A program made the position numbers and the translations under genes. From Leptasterias polaris (taxonomy: Eukaryota > Echinodermata > Asteroidea > Forcipulatida > Asteriidae): a DNA stretch of 64,000 nucleotides. Numbering within the stretch: position 1 is the stretch's first letter; each line of letters starts with the position of its first letter. The stretch spans positions 620,001-684,000 of the forward strand of contig JAZGTN010000163.1 in the NCBI GenBank assembly GCA_037783415.1. The letters are read 5' to 3'. The notes below the pieces were generated by a model that made no database searches, was not told the origin of the DNA, and saw only the letters and a program-made list of their open reading frames with translations. Of the stretch, positions 23,895 to 35,800 are shown piece by piece.

Positions 23895-26800
23895 ATGCCA
23901 GTGGAACTATGCACTATTTGCAGTCCGCCAGGGCCAGTACTAGTAGAAGAGCAAGAGGCAATGCTTAATCAGATAAAGGTGAGGTATCGTGCTGCTGATT
24001 GGCAACAAATTAAAAGCTCCCAAGGGCAAGGCCAAACCAAAGACCCAAACCCAACTCCACTTGCATGACTTGACTGCCAACCCGCATAGATCTGTGAAAA
24101 CTGGCAGTAACACCGACTGTACAGTTATTTTTAATATTACCGTAATGTTTAAATTATACGCATTCAATTAAAAGAAGTCCACATGAAATCAAACTCAACT
24201 TGCTTCATTTGTTGGCCCATATCTTAGTTTTTATCTAATTAATTTTATAAAATTTTGTAATACATACATGTAGTACTAGCTAGGCCTAGCTAAGTTTATA
24301 GTTTATAGTAACCTTGAAATTGATAGAAAATCTGAAAAAAACTTTGTTAAATTCTGGTTAAATGTATGTAGTTTGTAGCTATATAAATAATAGTATATGA
24401 GTGTAAGTTTTTGTTTCTGACATCTGTAAAAGTCTGACACTGTTAAAATGACGAATCCTTTGAAAAATCCTAAATCAAAGAGAAAGAGTTGTCATACAAA
24501 TTTTTTTTTAAATGATAGCCTACATGTACGTTCATTCTAGCTTCATGAGCTTACAATAATGTTCCAGCACATTATACAAATTCTGTAACTATAGTATTAT
24601 AGTAATTTTCGTCTGATATATTATATTTTCAAGGTCAAAAAGGGGAAAACGGCTTTTTGAAATTATACTTTCCCCAAATATATAGCCTAATTTGCAAAAT
24701 ACAAATATCATTTCTAAATCATATGCCAAATATTTGTCAAAACTGTTTTCACCAATAATTTTGAGATGGTGGAACATGCATCGGGAAGGACGATTTGTGG
24801 ATGCAATATCAATACACTAATTTTTGGCCAAATGCTGGTTAAAATCCCAATGGATGGAGGTTTCCTTCTTTTACTGATAGTAAGCTCTCTCGGCAGCAGT
24901 CGCTGGGTTGCTGATAGGTTTCGTTAGTCAACTGCGTTGTGGGTATCTCGAGTCTCCCAGTAAAACTTTAAAAGACCGCAAAGAGAATGCATGAGCCATT
25001 TTACTCTTTATCCTTTATTTCACAAACAAACTTTGTCAAGACATACCCGCTAATAAAATCTAAACACAAAGTGGCGCCACTTGTCATAAATTTTCGATGA
25101 ACTTTATACTTTGCTTATGAAAACATAGTACCGGTGCTGTCATAAAATCCAAGAGCGCCTGCGAATGGGAGGCTTAAAACAGTTCATGTTATACTTAATA
25201 TTATGTGGTAAAATTGTTGGTAATCGTTTCAAATTTGGTATACTTAGACTACGTATGTGTGAAGTCCTAGTAGACTGATGATGTCATCACGGATCACTTG
25301 GTAGGCTTATTACATTAACCCTAACTCCCAAAGCGTTTTTACTAGAATCCATCCCTAACCCAACACATTCCAACAGCTAATACTACCATGAGATGGGAAC
25401 TGTACCCAATCTTAGGGGGACGATACACAACCTAACAAACTCCAACAGGCCTTTTTTGTTTGATTTTGTTGGAGTGTGTACACTTGGCATGTGCAAAATT
25501 TGATCAGTGAAATCACACAGTACCCAACATAACATAATCCAACAACTATCTCATTAGACCATGGAGGAAAGAGCAATGCCAGACATACATTTCACACATC
25601 TACCATACCCACTCAATCAAATTCAAACACCATTACTTGTCAGCAAGGATACACAATCCCACAGAACCAAACACCCAATCCTAACTTCACTGTACTTAAC
25701 CTAACAAAATTAAACACTTTGCCCTGTTTGAATTTGTAGGGTTAGGGATTGTTAGGGTTAAAGGTGCACTTTTTGAAGTCATGTGTCTACCGAACTACTT
25801 TTTTGATTAAGTTAAAACTTGGTATGTAGTTAGACAACGATGTTTGCTGCACGTAATAATATGATTTGAAAAGATGTTTTCAAATTTTGACCACTTATTA
25901 CATACATGTATCTTGACTGAGAACAAAACATGTACAATCTTACACCAGGCTTGGGAGGTTGTGCATGAAATAGGGAGTGGCGTCTTCATGACATTATAAA
26001 TTGTTAAGTTATATTACCACAAAGGTACAGTTTTACAAGATTTACAAGGGCAATCAAGCTGAAACCTGGCATTCAATTAACCCTCCTACTGTTCGCAACA
26101 TTTTCAAGTGAGTTGACCAACCATTTGAAACCATTCAACTGCCAAAGTTGTGTATGGTGGCACAACTGTGCACAGAACTAACTGTGTACTGTGTACATGC
26201 ATTCCCTCATGGTATCATATTGCAAGGCTGGCATAGCTTATCTATCATTCAAAACCACAGTGAATGGTATTGAATGGTCAGACAGCAAGAGGGTTAAGCT
26301 GGGATGTATTTTTATCAAAAATTTATGTAATTTTACGATGACGTCACTAAGTGTTACATGACGTCATCTTTAAAGTACAGTTTTCAAGGCTTTATATCTA
26401 CACAAAATACATAGTAAGCTAAATATTGTAATTGATCTAACTTTGGAATTGAATGAGTAACTTTTTGAACTAACATAATGTCCGACACCATGTTTTTGTT
26501 GTAACAAAAACTTTGATCTAGTTATTATTATTTTAAACTTGCAGAAGATTCTCCCACGTGATTTCGTCCACAACCTGTGCTCCCACGATTCTCTGGAGGG
26601 AAAGAACTTTAAGTGTATCCTTCGACTGAAGCTAACAACGGAGGTTGAGGCTAATAAATGGCTACAGGCGTTCCAAGAAGCATCGTTCATGACATGGCGT
26701 AAACTCAAGACTTATCCAGAAGCTGGACGGTTCAACTCCTACAGGGTACATGTCAAGACATCATTTGTTTTTGGAAAAAGGATTCGGGTGTACCAGAGCT

Positions 26801-29800
26801 GCCAAACTCACCCTGATTCTGAGATCCTTGTAGTAAACCAATCTTTCCATGTTCTGATGAACACTTGTGAAAATCTCCCTGATTAATGGAAACTTTTTTC
26901 CCATTAAATGTGGAATGTGATTCTAAACGTCTCCCTGGTGTTTTTTTAATACAAATTCTCCCTGATTGCAAGCTGCAAATGTTGGCAACTCTGGTGTACA
27001 TTCATTCGTTTTCTTTTTCGTTTATTAACCCTAACTCCCAAAGCGTTTTTACTAGAATCCATCCCTAACCCAACACATTCCAACAGCTTATACTACCATG
27101 AGATGGGAACTGTACCCAATCTTAGGGGGACGATACACAACCTAACAAACTCCAACAGGCCTTTTTTGTTTGATTTTGTTGGAGTGTGTACACTTGGCAT
27201 GTGCAAAATTTGATCAGTGAAATCACACAGTACCCAACGTAACATAATCCAACAACTATCTCATTAGACCATGGAGGAAAGAGCAATGCCAGACATGTAC
27301 ATTTCACACATCCACCATACCCACTCAATCAAATTCCAACACCATTACTTGGCAGCAAGGATACACAATCCCACAGAATCAAACACCCAATCCTAACTTC
27401 ACTGTACTTAACCTAACAAAATTAAACACTTTGCCCTGTTTGAATTTGTAGGGTATGGGAGGGTTAGGGTTAATGGAAACTTTTTTCCCATTTTGTGGAA
27501 TGTGATTCTAAACGTCTCCCTGGTGTTTTTTTAATACAAATTCTCCCTGATTGCAAGCTGCAAATGTTGGCAACTCTGGTGTACATTCATTCGTTTTCTT
27601 TTTCGTTTATTAACCCTAAAAATCCTCCACCCTTAAAAATTCAACTGAATGTTTTGTTTGATTTGGAGTCTACTACTAAACTGATCATGCTCAACATGGA
27701 CTCCAGATGCTGTGTCATGTTGGATTTTCATATATCAAGTTGTTAGTTGTAAACCACAAAGGAAACTGACTTGAGTAAATTTTAAATAATTTTGGGATGC
27801 CCAAAGAAAAATTTACGAGAGCTGGATTAGATGTTGACAAAAAAAGAAGACTGCCAATATTAGGACTAGATAGCTCAGTTGGTAGAGCGCCGGCTTAATA
27901 ATCAGGAGGTCACAGGTTCAAGTCCCGCTCAAGTCATTTTATAATTGTTCAACCCAAATTTATTTAAGATTTACCCTGTCAGTTTCCCATGTTTATTGCT
28001 TGATATTTTAAATAAAAAGTCACACTCCCTTAAGGTGATCCTGCCGCTTCCCAGGCTGTATCATAAACTTAGATGAGATCCCTGGCTGTATGGCAGTTAC
28101 ATGTACAGCTTAAATGGCTGCTGACTATCCCATGATTGAGAAAATAGTGAGAAACATTAGGGCTAGATAGCACGTTGGTAGAGTGCCGGCACATTAATTA
28201 GGAGGTCGCAGAATATTAAAAACACTGGGGGAGATAGCATTAATGTTTCACACAATTTCTACTACTAGTTTTCACTCATGCCATACATAAATGTTTCCTC
28301 AATATTAGCACAAATAATTAGGCTGGTGCAGGGTAATTGGGTATCTAGGTACCCGAATGCCGATCTCGATACTCGGTTTCGTTGTACCGGTTCCATTACC
28401 CGAAACTTATGGTTAAAATTTCCATATCCAATAACAAACCACAAGGGAAACTGACTGGGTAAAATTTCCATGTAAATTTAAAAAAAACTTTCAACAATCA
28501 CCAACCAAAACCTTTCACCAAAATTATTTTAAAAACTTTTCAGGGTTCTGCCCAGGATTTGTTTAGTGCCGGAAATTTTGTTTCCTAGTACGGTCAAGTC
28601 AATTTCCTTTCGATCGTGCACGGAGTGGTTACACACGTGCGCCCTGCAGCTGTGCCATGAATGTAGGCCCTCAGTGCGCGCACGCCTTTACCGCCATGGG
28701 AAAACAATTTACAGCATCTACATGTATAGCATGGTGCTTACTCTGCAGTTCATTTCCGTTGTATTAAACGCTATAGAATAGGGTATGCACCGTGATGAAA
28801 CTGGTATCATGTTTTTCCAAGCGTAAAGCTATAATCTGCGTGACTGGAAACCATTGCGAAATCAATGCGGGTTTCCGTAGAGGCGGGAGTGATGCTTGAT
28901 CCTGGATCATTAAAATAGACTCAAACCAAAGAAGTAGGCTACTCGAAACTTTGGATAAAACGTTTTACTGGTAAATAATTTGTTTTACACGTTGTTCAAA
29001 ATACTTTTAAGGAAATGGGGGGAAAAAAGGGAAAATGTGTGGTGGTCGGAAAACGAAAAAATTCTGCCAGTGGTGGTCGGGGAATCATGAGTGCCGGTCG
29101 GGTTTTCCGGCACCGACCACCGTGGGCAGAACCCTGACTTTTAAAACAAACAAATATCAAAGCAAAACCAAAATAAATCAATTGTTTTCGTGGTTCACTC
29201 ACATTTCAACTTTTTATTACATGAAATGAAATTGGAAATGATAATACTAGCAATAAGGAGTACACTTATTGCGTGCCAGTAATCGTCATTTCTTTACATT
29301 CATGGCGCGATAAAAAACACACACTTACACAAAATTGAAACAATGATTATCCTAATACAACAATAACAATAATGAGTTCGTTGACGCAATTTTACTGTGT
29401 TTTTGCTTTTGGTGTTAATTTACGGTTACCTGAGAACCGAATCATTGCGGCAAACAGCGACCCGGTTCCAAAACTATCCATATAAACACACAGTCCTATG
29501 AGTTAACTTGATTGTTGTGTAATACCTTGCATTGTAGGTGGATCTACGCTGCCAGCACTTCTCTCGACCTAAAGCAGGGACGACCAGAAAGAAAGTTGGA
29601 AAAGACACACAGTGTCCTGCCAGGATGTATCTGGTTGTTAAGAGATCCCAAATTACTCGCAGTCGTAAGTCCAGGTCAGTGAAGTTAGAATTGGTCTCGA
29701 AGGAAGGGAACCCAGTGTTTGTTGTGCATTGAGGGTAAAGCCTTGTGTGGGTTTGAACTTTATATCAATGAGAAAATAGGACATATGTATACATGCCAAA

Positions 29801-32800
29801 AATAGTTCGTGGCCTGACGTTTCGACCCTAGCAGAGTCTTTCTCGAAGGCTAAATGACATCACAACACACATAAACAAGTATACAGGTGTAACAAAAGCA
29901 GTCAAGTGGAAATACTTGAGTAGAGAGAGGCAAAAAGCACACAGAAAAAGCAAGGGGTAAACAATGAAATAGGAGACATGTTTTTCCACTTGACTGCTTC
30001 TGTCACACTTGTATACCAGTTTATGTATGTTGTGTTGTCATTTAGCCTTCTAGAAAGACTCTGCTAGCGTCGAAACGTCTGGCCATTAACTATTTTTTGC
30101 AACTTTATATCAAGTAACATCATTTACATTTGTAGATATTTGTTTTTCCTGTGTGATTAAAGAGTATTTTTATGTTAAAATATTCTCTTTCAGATCTCGA
30201 GATGAGCACATCAAGAAAGGCTTCATGTTTATCATCAACCTTCGGAATGAGCACAACCATGACCTACTCAGCTCAGCCTCTCTGAGGAAGAGAGACGTAT
30301 CCAAAGAGACTTCGGAAAACTTGAAGGAGTTGTATCGGAAAGGGCACACCCCATCAACAGCTCTGGAGATTCTCAAACACAATCTACGTGAGGAATTCAG
30401 CGAGGATTACAATCATGTCCTGGGAGACAGATCAGTCTGTCCAGATCTGAATTATTGCTACAGGTTTGTCTAACATTTGTCAGCTTCTTTGTCTGTGAGT
30501 TACCTCACATATTTTATTTTTGTCTTTTAATGGTGGGGGCGGGAGTTATTACAACATGTACGAGTTTAAGTGATTTGCATTCGATGATAGATGTTGAAGT
30601 GAAAACCAGAGCAAAAATATGTTTCTAGATTACAAACGGACATTAAATCAATGTGAAAGGACATGATTTCAATACAAAAACAGCATGTAACAATTAAGTT
30701 GATTAGAATTTGAAACTTTGCTTGGTGGAGATACAACCCAGTGAGGTTTGTGGTAGCACCCCCCCCTAACACCACGTACTTAACCAGGGATCGAAATTTA
30801 CTCTCAACCACAGGCCTGAGGTCAGTAATTTTAGACTCAGGCCAGTAAAACTTACGACTGGAAAAGTCCGGCAGGCTTGTGTTTTTGTTCGAATGTTGAC
30901 TTTCAGTCTGAATATCAACTCTGTTGAGTACTGAAGAGTATTTACCCACAATAACAAACGATATCAATCTTCTCTTAGTGCTTGTTCAGGTTAAAAAAGT
31001 TCAAATTAAACTGTGTATGTGGGATCGGTTTTTAGGATTGGAAACTCTGTTTCATTCCACTTTTTGAGCTACAAGCCCTGTGGTCTTGTGGGGTTTCACC
31101 CCAAATTCCTGCCCTGATAAGTAGCTCTCCATGAGTTGGGGTAGTTTTGAAAAGAACCGCTGGTGTGACACCCTGACGTTTCGACCCATAGACCTTAATC
31201 ATGCTACCACCATTTCGGTCATGTTTCCTGTATTCAATAACGGTATTGAATGCTAGTTTTCGTTGCACTGACAGGGTTCTGCCCACGGTGGTCGGTGCCG
31301 GAAAACCCGACCGGCACTCATGATTCCCCGACAGGCACTCGCAGAATTTTTTCTTTTTCCGACCACCACACATTTTCCCTTTTTTTTGCCCATTTCCTTC
31401 AAAATATTTTGAACAACGTGTAAAACAAATTATTTACCAGTAAACAGTTTTATCCAAAGTTTCGAGTAGCCTACTTCTTTGGTTTGAGTCTATTTTAATG
31501 ATCCAGGATCGAGCATTCCTCCCGCCTGTACGATGTACAATAATTATATCCAACGTACGAAACCTGCATTGATTTTGCAATGGTTTCCAGTCACGCTGAT
31601 TATAGCTTTACGCTTGGAATAACATGATACCAGTTTCATCATGTTGCAAACCCTATTCTATAGCGTTTAATACAACGGAAATGAACTGCAGAGTAAGCAC
31701 CATGCTATAGATGCTGTAAATTGTTTTCCCATGGCGGTAAAGGCGTGCGCGCACTGAGGGCCTACATTCAAGGCACAGCTGCAGGGCGCACGTGTGTAAC
31801 CACTCCGTGCACGATCGAAAGGAAATTGACTTGACTGTACTAGGACAAAAAAAAATTCCGGCACTAAACAAATCCTGGGCAGAACCCTGCACTGAAAAAG
31901 CAACCAGACTATTTTTTCTTTAAGCTTCAACTTGGTTACATTGCTTTAGTTTGGAGAAAACCAAGACGACCTCACCATGATAAAGTTCTTTTGAGTTACT
32001 TACACTCATTTTGATTGTCATTGATTGTTATAGGCTGTACTACAGATTGGCTAAGCAAGCTACCAAAGGTACCTCAGGAGATGACATCTACGTCAATCTG
32101 GAAGCAAGACTCGCCTCCTACAATGAGGAATGTACTGATGAATGCGCCAAGATGCAACAGACTAAGGACGGTGAAGTGATCATATCCATCTGCACCCCGC
32201 TGATCAAAAGAGTACACACTCACTTGGAAGTCTGCGGTCAAGTGCTCTTTATTGATTCGTCGGTTAACAAAGAGGACACCAAGTGTTACCTGTTTGTTTT
32301 GTTAGCGCACTCAACGGCAGGTGGGTTGCCACTGGGTGTGATAATCACATCTTCAGAGAAAGAGTCGACTCTAACTGCCGGACTTGAACTTCTTAAGACA
32401 CAGTTACCAGATTGTGCGTTTGGTGGGCGGGGCACCCATGGCCCAGAGGTGGCTATAATGAGTGATTGTCTTTCACTTCAGCGTGCACTCCACGCTGTGT
32501 ATCCGATGACTGAGTTCATGCTTTGTGAGTTCCCGTTGTTGCAGTCAACTTGGAAATGGCTGTGGAATGACGCCAATAAAATCCTCCCAAACGACAGGTT
32601 GGCTTTACTGGCCATCACAACTGCAATGGTGAACAGTAGCACACATATAGAGCTAGAGGAGAAGTACACAGCCACTCAGAGTGATGACTTACTCAAGCAA
32701 TACACCGAGTTCCAAGTGCATTTAGCTGAAGTGTTTAAGAGAAGGAGTGGGTGGGACACATGTTGCTATGATCGGCTTCTAGTACTTCCAGAGACCACAC

Positions 32801-35800
32801 TTGAAGTATCCAAGGCTGCGATGCATGTCTTTAAGGACAAGATCCTGTATAAACTGAAGAACTACACTCTAACCCAAGCAGTGGAATTTATCTTGAGACA
32901 GTTTGACACTGTCTATAAGCGTCGTCTGATTGAGGTGGTCAACAAAAGAGTAACTTGCATACTGAATTCGAAATACGTACCTCAAGGGCGGGATTTGAAC
33001 TGCAAAGCTATAGTGCAGGTATTTTTACATTGTAGACTTTAACCCTGTTAAGACCATACATGTGTTGCTGGTGCAAGCGGCTTATACCAAAATGCCCATT
33101 GTGGCAGCAAGCGGCTTATACCAAAATGCCCATTGTGGCAGCAAGCGGCTTGTACCAAAATGCCCATTGTGGCAGCAAGCGGCTTGTAACAAAATGCCCA
33201 TTGTGGCAGCAAACGGCTTGTACCAAAATGCCCATTGTGGCAGCAAGCGGCTTGTACCAAAATGCCCATTGTGGCAGCAAGCGGCTTGTACCAAAATGCC
33301 CATTGTGGCAGCAAGCGGCTTGTAACAAAATGCCCATTGTGGCAGCAAACGGCTTGTACCAAAATGCCCATTGTGGCAGCAAACGGCTTGTGACAAAATG
33401 CCCATTGTGGCAGCAAACGGCTTGTGACAAAATGCCCATTGTGGCAGCAAACGGCTTGTACCAAAATGCCTGTTGTGGCAGCAAGCGGCTTGTACCAAAA
33501 TGCCCATTGTGGCAGCAAACGGCTTGTGACAAAATGCCCATTGTGGCAGCAAACGGCTTGTACCAAAATGCCTGTTGTGGCAGCAAGCGGCTTGTACCAA
33601 AATGCCTGTTGTGGCAGCAAACGGCTTGTGACAAAATGCCCATTGTGGCAGCAAACGGCTTGTGACAAAATGCCCATTGTGGCAGCAAACGGCTTGTACC
33701 AAAATTCCCATTGTGGCAGCAAACGGCTTGTACCAAAATGCCTGTTGTGGCAGCAAGCGGCTTGTACCAAAATGCCTGTTGTGGCAGCAAGCGGCTTGTG
33801 ACAAAATGCCCATTGTGGCAGCAAGCGGCTTATACCAAAATGCCCATTGTGGCAGCAAGCGGCTTATACCAAAATGCCTGTTGTGGCAGCAAGCGGCTTG
33901 TGACAAAATGCCCATTGTGGCAGCAATCGGCTTGTGACAAAATGCCCATTGTGGCAGCAAACGGCTTGTACCAAAATGCCCATTGTGGCAGCAAGCGGCT
34001 TGTACCAAAATGCCTGTTGTGGCAGCAAGCGGCTTGTGACAAAATGCCCATTGTGTCAGCAAACGGCTTGTACCAAAATGCCCATTGTGGCAGCAAGCGG
34101 CTTGTGACAAAATGCTCATTGTGGCAGCAAACGGCTTGTGACAAAATGCCCATTGTGGCAGCAAGCGGCTTGTGACAAAATGCCCATTGTGGCAGCAAGC
34201 GGCTTGTGACAAAATGCCCATTGTGGCAGCAAGCGGCTTGTACCAAAATGCCTGTTGTGGCAGCAAGCGGCTTGTACCAAAATGCCCATTGTGGCAGCAA
34301 GCGGCTTGTAACAAAATACCCATTGTGGCAGCAAACGGCTTGTACCAAAATGCCCATTGTGGCAGCAAGCGGCTTGTACCAAAATGCCCATTGTGGCAGC
34401 AAACGGCTTGTACCAAAATGCCTGTTGTGGCAGCAAGCGGCTTGTACCAAAATGCCTGTTGTGGCAGCAAGCGGCTTGTGACAAAATGCCCATTGTGGCA
34501 GCAAGCGGCTTAATACAAAATGCCCATTGTGGCAGCAAGCGGCTTATACCAAAATGCCTGTTGTGGCAGCAAGCGGCTTGTGACAAAATGCCCATTGTGG
34601 CAGCAAACGGCTTGTGACAAAATGCCCATTGTGGCAGCAAGCGGCTTGTACCAAAATGCCTGTTGTGGCAGCAAACGGCTTATACCAAAATGCCCATTGT
34701 GGCAGCAAGCGGCTTGTAACAAAATGCCCATTGTGGCAGCAAACGGCTTGTACCAAAATGCCCATTGTGGCAGCAAGCGGCTTGTACCAAAATGCCCATT
34801 GTGGCAGCAAACGGCTTGTACCAAAATGCCCATTGTGGCAGCAAGCGGCTTATACCAAAATGCCCATTGTGGCAGCAAGCGGCTTGTAACAAAATGCCCA
34901 TTGTGGCAGCAAACGGCTTGTACCAAAATGCCCATTGTGGCAGCAAGCGGCTTGTACCAAAATGCCCATTGTGGCAGCAAACGGCTTGTACCAAAATGCC
35001 CATTGTGGCAGCAAGCGGCTTGTACCAAAATGCCCATTGTGGCAGCAAGCGGCTTGTGACAAAATGCCCATTGTGGCAGCAAGCGGCTTATACCAAAATG
35101 CCCATTGTGGCAGCAAGCGGCTTATACCAAAAGGCCTGTTGTGGCAGCAAGCGGCTTGTGACAAAATGCCCATTGTGGCAGCAATCGGCTTGTGACAAAA
35201 TGCCCATTGTGGCAGCAAGCGGCTTGTGACAAAATGCCCATTGTGGCAGCAAACTTGTACCAAAATGCCCATTGTGGCAGCAAGTGGCTTGTACCAAAAT
35301 GCCCATTGTGGCAGCAAGCCGCTTGTACCAAAATGCCTGTTGTGGCAGCAAGCGGCTTGTGACAAAATGCCCATTGTGGCAGAAAGCGGCTTGTACCAAA
35401 ATGCCCATTGTGGCAGCAAGCCGCTTGTACCAAAATGCCTGTTGTGGCAGCAAACGGCTTGTACCAAAATGCCCATTGTGGCAGCAAGCCGCTTGTGACA
35501 AAATGCCCATTGTGGCAGAAAGCGGCTTGTACCAAAATGCCCATTGTGGCAGCAAACCGCTTGTGACAAAATGCCCATTGTGGCAGCAAACGGCTTGTGA
35601 CAAAATGCTCATTGTGGCAGCAAACGGCTTGTGACAAAATGCCCATTGTGGCAGCAAGCGGCTTGTGACAAAATGCCCATTGTGGCAGCAAGCGGCTTGT
35701 GACAAAATGCCCATTGTGGCAGCAAGCGGCTTGTACCAAAATGCCCATTGTGGCAGCAAACGGCTTGTACCAAAATGCCCATTGTGGCAGCAAACGGCTT

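Noticed and set aside
24000..24170. Open frame rich in Lys/Pro following SWIM-gene exon 1
   Set aside because: It begins inside intron 1, after a consensus donor at 23979; no acceptor or conserved sequence supports an exon.
25319..25757. Telomere-like TTAGGG repeats
   Set aside because: TTAGGG/CCCTAA occurs only once or twice at the ends of piggyBac-like MITEs, next to TTAA.
27868..27937. Functional tRNA gene
   Set aside because: D arm and acceptor stem are good, but the anticodon and T stems have mismatches and the same sequence recurs as a dispersed repeat with common flanks.
33082..34470. 462-codon open frame and many others on both strands at 33.0-36.0 kb
   Set aside because: They are by-products of a stop-poor 34-bp tandem repeat; equivalent frames exist on both strands and in several phases.
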